NCBI GenBank assembly: GCA_903828595.1
Contig: CAIKMS010000031.1
Coordinates: 1 to 64,000 of the forward strand
Direction of reading: 5' to 3'
DNA from: an uncultured Pseudomonadota bacterium
GTDB lineage: Bacteria; Pseudomonadota; Gammaproteobacteria; Steroidobacterales; Steroidobacteraceae
Length of the DNA: 64,000 nucleotides
This document shows, piece by piece, positions 55,333 through 63,990 of the stretch. The position numbers and the translations under genes are program-made. Under the pieces are notes generated by a model. That model made no database searches and was not told where the DNA came from. It saw only the letters and a list, made by a program, of their open reading frames with translations. Numbering within the stretch: the stretch's first letter is position 1; each line of letters starts with the position of its first letter.

Positions 55333-55932
55333 TTAACCGTTGAGCTGCCTCGCACGACGTCTGTACCACCCGGTGAGACTGCGACGCTCGGCACGGGTTT
55401 CTAACACCTCGTGCTCTAACGATTCACTCATAAACAGAACCAGAGTCCCACCGCATGGCGCTACCTCTACCACCGGATTGCTGTACAGGCGTAGTTGGCC
55501 GCCGTCGCTGTCCTGCCACTGGGGATTAAGGTAAAGAACAACCGAGACGATGCGCTCTGCCCCGGCCGCTGAGCGATCCAGATGTCTGGCATAGCGGGCA
55601 CCCGGAGGATACATCGCATAGTGACACTCCAGATCAAAAACGCCCAGTCCGCCCTGCTCATTGAGTGCTAACCGTAGCGTTTCCAAACGCTCCAACAGTT
55701 GGCTTTCCGCCGGGCCCTGCGGCCTGTCTAACCATTGAATGCGATCACCGCGCACCGACGGCCGGACGGTTCTTGCCACACCGGCACCCACCGCGGCGGC
55801 GCGAAACTCACCGCGGGAGTCTCTTAGATCGATAGCCAGCTGTAGCTCTTGCACTAAGCCTGCATCCAAAAACGCGGGCACAATGAGGTACCCGCGTTCA
55901 AGAAGCTCCGTCAGATCCGGCATCTCACCCAC
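55333..55932 (-). CDS. 2-oxoglutarate/Fe(II) dioxygenase, prolyl 4-hydroxylase-like
   Basis: 199 residues of the SM-20/PHD-like oxygenase fold. The iron triad is His117 and Asp119 in YARHLDR and His174 in LEHEVL; Arg184 in RRSLTGWYRRR would bind 2-oxoglutarate. ECHYAMYPPGARYARHLDR is close to bacterial PHD-like enzymes, one of which in Pseudomonas hydroxylates a proline of EF-Tu. No signal peptide. It lies 38 bp after the SET gene and 46 bp before the 814-residue gene, so it is probably cotranscribed with them. Confidence 0.9.
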   Translation of the reverse strand: MGEMPDLTELLERGYLIVPAFLDAGLVQELQLAIDLRDSRGEFRAAAVGAGVARTVRPSVRGDRIQWLDRPQGPAESQLLERLETLRLALNEQGGLGVFDLECHYAMYPPGARYARHLDRSAAGAERIVSVVLYLNPQWQDSDGGQLRLYSNPVVEVAPCGGTLVLFMSESLEHEVLETRAERRSLTGWYRRRARQLNG

Positions 55933-55970
55933 CGAAAGGCTTGGCGCAGCTCAACTGGCTCTGCAAACGA

Positions 55971-56624
55971 TTACTTCTTTTTGGAAGCTTTTTTCGTCGC
56001 CTTTTTGACCGCCTTTTTGACGGTAGCGGCTTTCTTTTTGCTGCCGGTCTTAGCCTTAGAGGTCTTTACAACAGCCGCGGCCTTGGACTGGGCGACAGCT
56101 TTGCTCTTAGCCTTGGACTTTGCCTTGGCCTTAGACTTAGCCTTACTGGATTTCTTCTTTTTCTTCTTCGGTGGCAACAACATCGTACCGCGACAGTTTG
56201 CCGCGCCACAACGGCACGCAAAAATCGTATCGATATCGGGCGCATCTGAAGGATCACGCTCAATCATATAGTCGTATGAAAGTTCCTCGCCGGCCTGAAT
56301 CGTGCGAATCGCTTCAATAAACACGCGATTGTCTTCAATCAGCGACTCGCAATTCGGGTCACAGGAGTGATTAACCCAGCGAGCTTCATTACCCCACGTA
56401 CCACCGTCAATCACAGCGCGGTTATTAACCGTGAACAAAAACGTGTGGTTATCGTCGGCTGCTTTGTTTTCATAGCGGCGATCTGCCTCGGCGTGCGAAA
56501 TACGCTCACCGATATACTCCATCACGCGAGTACCCTTTCTGATTTTCTCGGCGGCAAACACGCCTGTGCCGTGAATTTTCGAACGTCGCACACGCCAAAG
56601 TTGCTTGGTTTTCTGGGTCGCCAT
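55971..56624 (-). CDS. SET-domain methyltransferase with histone-H1-like tail
   Basis: 217 residues. A complete SET domain (about 8-125) has SKIHGTGVFAAEKIRKG, the SAM/substrate motif NHSCDPNC at 85-92 and the catalytic YDY at 117-119, followed by a post-SET zinc segment with Cys137, Cys139 and Cys144 (CRCGAANCRG). Residues 153-217 are a low-complexity Lys/Ala/Ser tail like histone H1 or bacterial H1-like proteins. Such a protein probably methylates lysine on a nucleoid or ribosomal protein, or on its own tail; the substrate is unknown. ATG 56624 with GAGGA upstream is preferred over 56639. It follows thyA by 38 bp. Confidence 0.93.
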   Translation of the reverse strand: MATQKTKQLWRVRRSKIHGTGVFAAEKIRKGTRVMEYIGERISHAEADRRYENKAADDNHTFLFTVNNRAVIDGGTWGNEARWVNHSCDPNCESLIEDNRVFIEAIRTIQAGEELSYDYMIERDPSDAPDIDTIFACRCGAANCRGTMLLPPKKKKKKSSKAKSKAKAKSKAKSKAVAQSKAAAVVKTSKAKTGSKKKAATVKKAVKKATKKASKKK

Positions 56625-56662
56625 GAGAGTCCTCAGCAAAGGTTAAGACACATAAGAACAGT

Positions 56663-57457
56663 TTAAACCGAAACAGATCCCGCAATCGCCGGATGATAGC
56701 GGTAATCAGCAAACTCAAAGTCTTCAAACTGGTAATCATACAGACTCGCCGGGCGGCGTTTGATGACCAATTGAGGATACGGATAAGGCTCTCGTGACAG
56801 CTGCAGATCGGCCTGCTGCAGGTGATTCAGGTACAAATGACAATCGCCACCCGTCCAAATGAAATCACCGACTTCAAGGCCAGTTTGCTCAGCAACCAAG
56901 TGAGTCAACAAAGCGTAGGAAGCAATATTAAAAGGAACGCCTAAAAAAACGTCCGCACTACGCTGATACAACTGCACGGATAAACGCCCCTGGGCGACGT
57001 AAAACTGGAAAAAAGCATGGCAGGGCATTAAGGCCATTTGGTCTAGCTCGCCCACGTTCCAAGCACTGACCAGCAGGCGACGCGAGTCCGGGTTCTTTTT
57101 CAGCCCCTCGACTACCTGGCTCATCTGATCGATGTGCCGACCATCCGCCGTAACCCAGTCACGCCATTGCTTGCCGTATACCGGGCCTAACTCACCGCGT
57201 TCGTCGGCCCATTCATCCCAAATAGTCACCCCGGCCTGCTGCAGCGAGGAAACATTAGTTTCACCGCGTAAAAACCACAGCAACTCGTGTACCACCGATT
57301 TCAGATGCACCCGTTTGGTGGTCACCAGCGGGAAGCCCTGCGACAGATCAAATCGCATCTGCCATCCAAAAAGCGATAGCGTCCCAGTGCCGGTACGATC
57401 CTCCTTGCGCGCGCCGCGAGCCCGTACCGCCGCCAACAGTTCTTCGTACTGACGCAT
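56663..57457 (-). CDS. thyA: thymidylate synthase
   Basis: Makes dTMP from dUMP with methylene-tetrahydrofolate. It is 264 residues, the short E. coli-type length, with [17 protein letters not shown], the catalytic Cys in [12 protein letters not shown] and the C-terminal PAIAGSVSV-like end. It lies 3 bp after lgt, the usual lgt-thyA order. Confidence 0.98.
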   Translation of the reverse strand: MRQYEELLAAVRARGARKEDRTGTGTLSLFGWQMRFDLSQGFPLVTTKRVHLKSVVHELLWFLRGETNVSSLQQAGVTIWDEWADERGELGPVYGKQWRDWVTADGRHIDQMSQVVEGLKKNPDSRRLLVSAWNVGELDQMALMPCHAFFQFYVAQGRLSVQLYQRSADVFLGVPFNIASYALLTHLVAEQTGLEVGDFIWTGGDCHLYLNHLQQADLQLSREPYPYPQLVIKRRPASLYDYQFEDFEFADYRYHPAIAGSVSV

Positions 57458-57460
57458 GGC

Positions 57461-58270
57461 CTAACTGCGGTAGTTACCGGAAGGGACGCGGGCACGCTGG
57501 GCATAGCCCCACAGCATGGCCCCACCTAAGAGCATCGGCAATGACAGGATTTGCCCCATGGTGAGCCAGTCCGCCCACAGATACCCTAACTGAGCATCCG
57601 GGACTCGCACAAACTCCACCGCTATCCTAAAGACCGCGTAGACCGTCAAAAACAGGGCCGCCACAGAGCCCCGGTAGCGCGGAATGCGCGAGTACCACCA
57701 GAGAATCAAAAACAATACGAGCCCCTCTAAAGTCGCTTCGTACAACTGACTGGCGTGCAGCACAATGCTTGATCCGTCTTCCTGGCGTATGGCAAAACCC
57801 CAGGGCAGCGTGGTGGGCTTACCCCACAACTCACCGTTAATAAAATTGCCAATGCGCACCGCACAAAAGCCTAACCCCGGCAAGGGCGCGGTGAAGTCAA
57901 ACACATCCAGCACGTTTCGTTTGCGCACAATGGCAAGCACGGTCATCGATACGATGACGCCTACCAATCCACCATGAAAGCTCATACCGCCTTGCCAGAT
58001 CTTGTACCAATACGAGGGGTCTGCGGCTAACGCCTGCCGGCCGTAGAACAGCAAGTAACCGATACGCCCACCTAAGATGACGCCAAAGACACTGTAAAAG
58101 ATCAGATCTTCAACATCGGTAGGGTTCCAAGTCGAACCCGGCTGGGCGGCACGCCGTTTTCCTAGGGTCCAGGCCGCTAGAAAACCCACCACGTACATCA
58201 GCCCATACCAATGGACCTGCAGGGGCCCTAGGCTCAGTGCAACGCTGTTGAAGTGAGGATAGGTCAGCAT
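57461..58270 (-). CDS. lgt: prolipoprotein diacylglyceryl transferase
   Basis: Adds diacylglycerol to the lipobox Cys, the first step in lipoprotein maturation. It is 269 residues with seven membrane helices, HWYGLMYVVGFLAAW, GGRIGYLLFYG, FHGGLVGVI and the signature RIGNFINGELWG. It serves the lipoproteins seen elsewhere in the window (LolB, RlpA). Confidence 0.98.
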   Translation of the reverse strand: MLTYPHFNSVALSLGPLQVHWYGLMYVVGFLAAWTLGKRRAAQPGSTWNPTDVEDLIFYSVFGVILGGRIGYLLFYGRQALAADPSYWYKIWQGGMSFHGGLVGVIVSMTVLAIVRKRNVLDVFDFTAPLPGLGFCAVRIGNFINGELWGKPTTLPWGFAIRQEDGSSIVLHASQLYEATLEGLVLFLILWWYSRIPRYRGSVAALFLTVYAVFRIAVEFVRVPDAQLGYLWADWLTMGQILSLPMLLGGAMLWGYAQRARVPSGNYRS

Positions 58271-58320
58271 GGTGACGGATTGTAGCGCAAGCCCGTGACA
58301 TGAATCCGCATCGACAACTC

Positions 58321-59619
58321 CTATTCTGGCGTTACACGGGCCAGAAATGCTTTCAGGTAGCGGGTTTCAGGAATAGCCGGATGCACCGGATGATCCGCGG
58401 ACTGGCCACCCGACGCGAGCACCTGCACAAACCGCCCCAAATGGCGTGCCCCTTTTTGTACAGCACCCTCCAGAGCTTGCGGTTCCAGGTGGTAGGAGCA
58501 AGAGCAGGTCACCAGTAAGCTGTCGCGATTCATCAGCTGCATCGCCAGCTGATTCAATCGTCGATACGCTGCTGCGCCCTTATGGGAGTCTTTACGCCGC
58601 TTCACAAAGGCCGGCGGATCTAAAATCACCAGGTCGAACTTTTCTCGAGCCTCGTGCAGCGCTTCCATGGTCGCAAACGCATCGCCTTTCAATCCCTCGA
58701 AGGACACGCCGTTGGCTTTGGCATTAGCGGTAGCATGCTCAATAGCTGCCGCCGATGAATCGATCATCGTGACTTGAGCCTGCGTACCGGCTGCCGCGCG
58801 TATACCCCAAGGCCCGAGGTAACCGCAGACGTCTAAAATTCGCTTTGCGCCCCGGGTGTTGCCTAAAAACTGTGCACGATTAGCCGCCTGATCGTAGAAC
58901 CAGCCTGTTTTCTGACCGTGCGCTAGCGGAGCCATAAAATGAAGCCCCGCTTCGCTGACTCGAACGCTATCAGGAACCTCGCCTACAGCCACCTCAACAT
59001 AGGAGTCCAAGCCTTCTTGCTCGCGCGCACTGGAGTCATTTTTCAGCAAAATGCCGCGTGGCTTCATGACCTGAACTAAAGCCTCAATGATCGCGGCCTT
59101 CTGCACTTCCATTCCGGCGGTTGCCATCTGCACCACCAAAATATCGTCATAGCGATCAACGACCAAACCAGGAAGACCATCCGACTCGCCGTACACCAGG
59201 CGGTAAAAAGGCTCTGGATACAGACGATCGCGCAAGCTGCGTGCGATGAGCAGGCGGTGCACAAACAAGGATTTTGACGGACCGTAATCCACGTTGCGGC
59301 TGACAAGACGGGCAGAAATCAGGGAGTTTGGATTGACGTATCCGTACCCCATAAACTTATCTTTCGCCGAACGCACCTCCACCGATTGGCCTGGCGTGAA
59401 GGCCGTCAGGGGTGTGGCTTGGGTATCTACCTCGTTGGAGAACACCCACAAGTGACCCGCAGCCAGACGGCGATCCTCATCGCGCTTTAGACGAAGCAAA
59501 GGCAAATCTACCTTAGCTCGGCGCATTCCTTCAGTAGCGTCACCCGCCGACTCATTCTCAAAATTCGCCAGCTCAGCGTCGCTGCCGAGATCTACTGGGT
59601 GCATTGAATTCTCCGTCAT
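58321..59619 (-). CDS. rlmI: class I rRNA methyltransferase, RlmI-like
   Basis: About 432 residues: an N-terminal PUA-like domain (LLRLKRDEDRRLAAGHLWVFSNEVD), a middle EEHEE domain (YGESDGLPGLVVDRY) and a SAM Rossmann domain with VCGYLGPWGIRAA and ILDPPAFVKRRKDSHKG, the pattern of 23S rRNA m5C1962 methyltransferase. The start at 59619 has GGGAG 9 nt upstream; an ATG at 59604 with GGAG is an equal choice. The first 35 residues are an extension not found in E. coli RlmI. It is divergent from the YyaL-type gene. Confidence 0.9.
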   Translation of the reverse strand: MTENSMHPVDLGSDAELANFENESAGDATEGMRRAKVDLPLLRLKRDEDRRLAAGHLWVFSNEVDTQATPLTAFTPGQSVEVRSAKDKFMGYGYVNPNSLISARLVSRNVDYGPSKSLFVHRLLIARSLRDRLYPEPFYRLVYGESDGLPGLVVDRYDDILVVQMATAGMEVQKAAIIEALVQVMKPRGILLKNDSSAREQEGLDSYVEVAVGEVPDSVRVSEAGLHFMAPLAHGQKTGWFYDQAANRAQFLGNTRGAKRILDVCGYLGPWGIRAAAGTQAQVTMIDSSAAAIEHATANAKANGVSFEGLKGDAFATMEALHEAREKFDLVILDPPAFVKRRKDSHKGAAAYRRLNQLAMQLMNRDSLLVTCSCSYHLEPQALEGAVQKGARHLGRFVQVLASGGQSADHPVHPAIPETRYLKAFLARVTPE

Positions 59620-59769
59620 AACACGGCTCCCTTGCCTAAAAAGCCCGTGGTTAAACCCCGAGGGGAACATCGTATGATCAGGTTCTTGGTATAGTCCATA
59701 AGCCATTCTAGCTGAGCGAGCGCCGAACACGCCCTTAATCGTGCTCAGGCGGATCTGCCTCTTTAATTT

Positions 59770-61887
59770 GTGAGCTTCACCGTGACGGCAACCCTCGATG
59801 GCCAACCCCATTTCCAGACCAACGGCACGCCCCTAAAGGACGCTTTAAGCCCCTATCTGCGCTTTCATGCCGAGCAGTCCGTGCAATGGCATCCATGGAA
59901 TCCACAGACTTTAGAGCTTGCACGGACGCTAGATAAACCGATCCTATTGTCGATCGGCTATAGCGCCTGTCATTGGTGTCAGGTCATGAGTCAGGAGTCC
60001 TTCGCTGACCCGGTGGTCGCTGCGATCTTGAACGAGCACTTCATCAGCGTTGTGGTGGATCGCGAGGAGTTGCCCGATCTGGATCGGGTCGGTCAGCTTT
60101 GCCATCAACTGCTAACCGGGCGCCAAGGCGCCTGGCCGCTAAACCTGTTCTTATCACCGACCGATCAGACCCCTTTCTACGGCGGCACCTATTTCCCGCG
60201 GCTGGCCGCTCAAGGGATCCCGCCGTTCCCCGACCTGTTAACGGGCTTGATTTCCTATTTCAGGGCCGAGCGCGCCTCCATTGAGGCGCAAAATCAGCGG
60301 CTGCGCCAGGTACTCCACCAGCTTGAGGCTACGCCACCCACCGCAGGGCTGGACACCACCGAATTGTTGGCTCAGGCGCGCCAGCAATTGGAGGAACGCT
60401 TTGATGCTGCCGAAGGCGGCTTTGGTGAAGCGCCTAAATTTGCACATCCGGCCCTCATTGAATACCTGCTCGCTTGCTGGGCGCACACCGCCGCGAGTGA
60501 GGAACCGGATCTTAAAGCACTGTATATGGCAACTTTAACGCTCACGCGCATGGCTGAAGGCGGGCTTTATGATCATGTCGGCGGAGGGTTCTTTCGCCAC
60601 TGCACCGACCGCGCCTGGACGATCCCTCATTTTGAGAAAATGCTGCCGGACCAAGGCCTGTTGATTGGACTGTACGCGCAGGCCGCTATCGCTACCGGAG
60701 AGAGCCTTTTTCGTGCAGCAGCACAAGGATGCGCCGACTGGATTATCCAGCATCTGCAACTGGCCAGCGGCGGATTCGGCTCTAGCCTGAGTGCCGACAC
60801 TCACGGTGAGGAGGGCAGCTACTACCTTTGGGACAGCGCTAAAGTCCAAGACGAGTTACCGGCAGACTTAAGAGACGTCGTCGTCGCACGCTTTAATTTA
60901 GACGCGCCCGCAAACTTTAAAGACAAAGGTTGGCACCTCTACGCGCGCCGGTCATTATTCGACGTAGCCAAAGCACTTAGGCTAGAGGCTAGCGAAACGC
61001 AGGAACGACTCGCCGACGCACTCAAGCAACTGCGGCAATGGCGTTATGCGCGCCCGGCGCCGGCTTGTGATGAAAAAACCCTACCCGCCTACAATGCTTT
61101 AGCGATCCGCGGACTGGCCATTGCAGCGCGCACGCTGGGCCGCGTAGATTACGCCCAAGCAGCCAGTCGTGCGTTGAGCTTTGTTCGTGAGACTCACTGG
61201 AAAGGCGGACGCCTTAAATCGGTAGCTTTCAACGGCAAAACCACAGGGCATGCCTGTCTGGATGACTACGTGTTCTTAGCCGATGCCGCCCTGCAGCTAC
61301 TGCAGTGCCGCTACGACGCCGATGATCTGCGCTTTTGTATAGAACTGACTGACGCGGCCCTGCTCCACTTTGAAGATTTGCACGGCGGTGGCTTCTGGTT
61401 CACCGCGCATGACGCCGACGTTTTTTTAGAGCGTGGAAAAGTCTTTCATGACTCGAGCGTTCCCTCTAGCAATGGCATTGCGGCAAGTGTGTTGCAAATT
61501 CTCGGCTACTTGCTGGGCGAAGAACGCTACCTTACTAGCGCGCGTAACGTATTGAACGCGGCAGCCACTGTCATGACGGCGCATCCCACCTCGCACGTCA
61601 CTCTACTCAGCGCGCTGCAGCGACAACAACACCCGGCCTGTCTGGTTATCCTGCGCGGACCCCGCAGCGAAGTTCGCCAATGGAGTGATGCACTAGCACC
61701 CCTGTACTCTCCTGACACCTTCGTACTGCCCTTGCACAACGAAGCCAGCGGCCTGCCGGAAGGTTTGAGCACCAAACCCGTCAGTGAAGTCGCTGTAGCC
61801 TACCTGTCTTGCGGCAGTAAAAGCCTTTCATCAGCCAACTCATTGAGCGCATTGATTCGCCAACTTCGCGATCACATTCCCGCATAA
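59770..61887 (+). CDS. thioredoxin-domain protein of the YyaL/SSP411 family
   Basis: 705 residues: an N-terminal thioredoxin-like domain (about 25-165) with SPYLRFHAEQSVQWHPW and the active-site-like SACHWCQVM, followed by an (alpha/alpha)6 barrel related to N-acylglucosamine 2-epimerases and glycosidases (GGGFFRHCTDRAW, HFEKMLPDQGLL, AYNALAIRGLA). It is highly conserved from bacteria to animals but its biochemical role is unclear. The GTG start at 59770 is the best available. Confidence 0.93.
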   Translation: MSFTVTATLDGQPHFQTNGTPLKDALSPYLRFHAEQSVQWHPWNPQTLELARTLDKPILLSIGYSACHWCQVMSQESFADPVVAAILNEHFISVVVDREELPDLDRVGQLCHQLLTGRQGAWPLNLFLSPTDQTPFYGGTYFPRLAAQGIPPFPDLLTGLISYFRAERASIEAQNQRLRQVLHQLEATPPTAGLDTTELLAQARQQLEERFDAAEGGFGEAPKFAHPALIEYLLACWAHTAASEEPDLKALYMATLTLTRMAEGGLYDHVGGGFFRHCTDRAWTIPHFEKMLPDQGLLIGLYAQAAIATGESLFRAAAQGCADWIIQHLQLASGGFGSSLSADTHGEEGSYYLWDSAKVQDELPADLRDVVVARFNLDAPANFKDKGWHLYARRSLFDVAKALRLEASETQERLADALKQLRQWRYARPAPACDEKTLPAYNALAIRGLAIAARTLGRVDYAQAASRALSFVRETHWKGGRLKSVAFNGKTTGHACLDDYVFLADAALQLLQCRYDADDLRFCIELTDAALLHFEDLHGGGFWFTAHDADVFLERGKVFHDSSVPSSNGIAASVLQILGYLLGEERYLTSARNVLNAAATVMTAHPTSHVTLLSALQRQQHPACLVILRGPRSEVRQWSDALAPLYSPDTFVLPLHNEASGLPEGLSTKPVSEVAVAYLSCGSKSLSSANSLSALIRQLRDHIPA

Positions 61888-61899
61888 GGCCGCAGGCAA

Positions 61900-62346
61900 C
61901 TAAGGGTGGTGCAAGGCCAGCGCTTGCGCCAATTGAGCTTGTAATGCGCGGCAGTTAGCCTGCGAGTAAGGTATTGCCTGCTTCCAGTCATACGCCCACG
62001 GGTTAGCGGTCTTCGCCCAATCAGGCTCGTCAGTAAAACGTGGGAACACATGCGCATGCAAAGCCGGCTCTACGTTGCCAAAGATCGCGTAGTTACAGCG
62101 CACCGCACCGGTCAGTGACTTAACAGCATCGCCGAGCCGGGCCATATCCGCCAAGAATGCCACCTGCGAAAGCGTAGCCAAGGCATTCAAATCAGGCACT
62201 ACCGGATCGGGCAATAACAAGCAATACCCCGCTAAAACCTGCGGGTCCCCCATAACGGCCCACCCGGATTTTAAACGTGCAATAACCGTTGGATCCTCAC
62301 CAGCATTTAGCGCGGCAACTCGTCGATGAATGGCCGTGGTTACCAT
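61900..62346 (-). CDS. HIT-family nucleotide hydrolase-like protein, altered triad
   Basis: 148 residues of the histidine-triad fold: NYAIFGNVEPALHAHVFPR carries H-x-H but the third His of H-x-H-x-H is replaced by Phe. The middle His, the catalytic one in HIT enzymes, appears kept. The substrate (Ap4A or AMP-X) cannot be named. Its ATG overlaps the HAD gene stop by one base (TGATG). Confidence 0.82.
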   Translation of the reverse strand: MVTTAIHRRVAALNAGEDPTVIARLKSGWAVMGDPQVLAGYCLLLPDPVVPDLNALATLSQVAFLADMARLGDAVKSLTGAVRCNYAIFGNVEPALHAHVFPRFTDEPDWAKTANPWAYDWKQAIPYSQANCRALQAQLAQALALHHP

Positions 62347-62969
62347 CAGGAAATATCCACGCCTAATTGCGCCAGTGCCTGAAGCGTCTGCGTCGCATCA
62401 CGGTGCACGATGCCAGCCCAGCCGCGTTCTTTCGCGGCGGCGATATTCACCGGTCGATCATCAATAAAGACCGTGCGAGCCGGGTCGAGATTAAAGCGTT
62501 GCTCAATGGTTTCATAAATCGTCGGATGGGGCTTAATCGCACCTACGGTGTAGGAGGCAACCGCCCCGTGACCTAAGCTTGGAATTCCGAAAGCCTTTTC
62601 CAGGTGGTCCCAATGCAAGGCTCCCATATTAGACAGCAGATACACGGGCTGCCGAGTCGCTGCGCGGCGCACAAAATCCGTCATCACAAGGTCCGGGAAA
62701 TAAAAGCTATTCCAGTACTTTAGCAACTCCGCCGGCTCAGGCTTTTGGGTGCACACCGCCGAGAGGCGTTGCATAAAGGTGAGCGCATCCACATCACCAC
62801 GCTCATGACCATCCAGATCCACTCTCACGCAAAATTCTTCGATATCCGAGGTGTCGGCTCCATGCGCACGCATGAATGCTAAAAAAGGCTCGTAGTCAGC
62901 GCCGATTAAAACCATGCCTACATCAAAGACCAGCGTCAGTGGCTGCATGACAGAAGATTTCAGGGTCAC
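62346..62969 (-). CDS. HAD-superfamily hydrolase, YihX-like
   Basis: 207 residues: motif I LVFDVGMVL (nucleophile Asp; the usual second Asp is Gly, as in the FDxGGV subgroup), motif II YLLSNMG and motif III/IV with FIDDRPVNI. A sugar-phosphate or nucleotide phosphatase is likely; the substrate is unknown. The GTG start at 62969 overlaps the cytochrome c stop; an ATG at 62948 is the alternative. Confidence 0.9.
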   Translation of the reverse strand: MTLKSSVMQPLTLVFDVGMVLIGADYEPFLAFMRAHGADTSDIEEFCVRVDLDGHERGDVDALTFMQRLSAVCTQKPEPAELLKYWNSFYFPDLVMTDFVRRAATRQPVYLLSNMGALHWDHLEKAFGIPSLGHGAVASYTVGAIKPHPTIYETIEQRFNLDPARTVFIDDRPVNIAAAKERGWAGIVHRDATQTLQALAQLGVDIS

Positions 62970-63367
62970 GGATGCTCAGCGCGTATTTTTTTAATTAGGT
63001 CCAGATCCACAGCCTCTGCGCTGTTCTTAAAATGGCTGCGTACGTAGGTTAATAACACCGCCAATTCCTCGTCTTTAAGCGTGGCGTAGGCCGGCATACG
63101 CGATGGGGAAACACCAGACACAGTAGCTGTCGGCTGGATGCCGTACATGACCCAAAGCGCAAGTACTTTGGGATCACCGTTGACGACCGCACTACCCGAT
63201 AACGCCGGCCAACCATTGGCGGCTGCTGTACCATTTTGTTGGTGGCACGCCCGGCAGTAACGACCGTAAAGCACATCGCCCGGATCACTGGCATGCAGAC
63301 TGGTCTTAGGCTTAGCGCAGGCAGCCAACAAGACCAGCACGCAAAAAACTCCGATCAGCCGGCCCAT
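62966..63367 (-). CDS. lipoprotein c-type cytochrome
   Basis: 133 residues. The signal and lipobox VLLAAC at about 11-16 predict a lipidated, periplasmic electron carrier. One haem site CRACH is followed by GTAAANGWPALSGS, and a distal Met ligand lies in SPSRMPAY. It resembles the small class I cytochromes paired with terminal oxidases. ATG 63367 is chosen over an ORF start at 63475 that precedes the signal; the gene overlaps the DUF882 gene by 13 bp. Confidence 0.92.
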   Translation of the reverse strand: MGRLIGVFCVLVLLAACAKPKTSLHASDPGDVLYGRYCRACHQQNGTAAANGWPALSGSAVVNGDPKVLALWVMYGIQPTATVSGVSPSRMPAYATLKDEELAVLLTYVRSHFKNSAEAVDLDLIKKIRAEHP

Positions 63368-63990
63368 GCTCGAACTCTGCCGGTATCTAGGTGCACAAAC
63401 TGCGAAGCCTGGTAATAACCAACTCCGCCAACCTGCAGCCCTAAAGCGATATCGCGCGTCTTTGCCAGATCGCAACCCACTAAGCGAATATCGATGGCGC
63501 GCCCTTCCATGTGCAGACTGTGACTCGCCACCCCGGAAGAGCGCTCGTGCAAAATAGCGTTGGTCAACGGACTGCGATAACCAGAGATCACTTCAAATTC
63601 CGCATCGTGATCAGCGCGCCAAGCAACGGTGTGCAGCAGATCAATCAATGCCGGGTCCATCACATGCACATCGCCCGTACGATGATCGCGCAAAGCGTGA
63701 TTAAGCTTAAGCAAAGCATCCGGGCGGTAAGCGCCTAAAGCGTAGTACTCAACCGTCACGCTTTCTTGAGTGTGGGTGTTATGAAGCGTCAGTGAGCGCG
63801 AATGCCCGAATCCGCGCTCAACCGTCACATCGGCAGCCGCAAAAGAAGGCAACGCCGTGGCCCCTAGAACCAGTCCAGCCCCACCAATCAGTCCCGATAG
63901 CACGTTGCGGCGAGTTAGAAGGTGCTCACACACCTCGTCAAGCTTAGGCTCGACTTGTCCTGCGATAAGCGCTGCCTTATGAGCCAACAA
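63355..63990 (-). CDS. Tat-exported DUF882/M15-type peptidase-like protein
   Basis: About 211 residues visible. A twin-Arg signal TRRNVLSGLIGG near residue 26 is followed by a D,D-peptidase-like domain: VISGYRSPLTNAILHE, the zinc ligands His and Asp in HSLHMEGRAIDIRL and a last His in FVHLDTG. Members (YcbK) act on, or bind, peptidoglycan. The reading frame is open to the right edge; the TTG at 63990 may not be the real start, so the gene may be cut by the window. Confidence 0.88.
   Translation of the reverse strand: MLAHKAALIAGQVEPKLDEVCEHLLTRRNVLSGLIGGAGLVLGATALPSFAAADVTVERGFGHSRSLTLHNTHTQESVTVEYYALGAYRPDALLKLNHALRDHRTGDVHVMDPALIDLLHTVAWRADHDAEFEVISGYRSPLTNAILHERSSGVASHSLHMEGRAIDIRLVGCDLAKTRDIALGLQVGGVGYYQASQFVHLDTGRVRAWAG

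Noticed and set aside
59620-59811. 64-residue N-terminal extension of the RlmI-like protein
   Set aside because: It would overlap the divergent YyaL-type gene, and ATGs at 59619 and 59604 have good ribosome binding sites.
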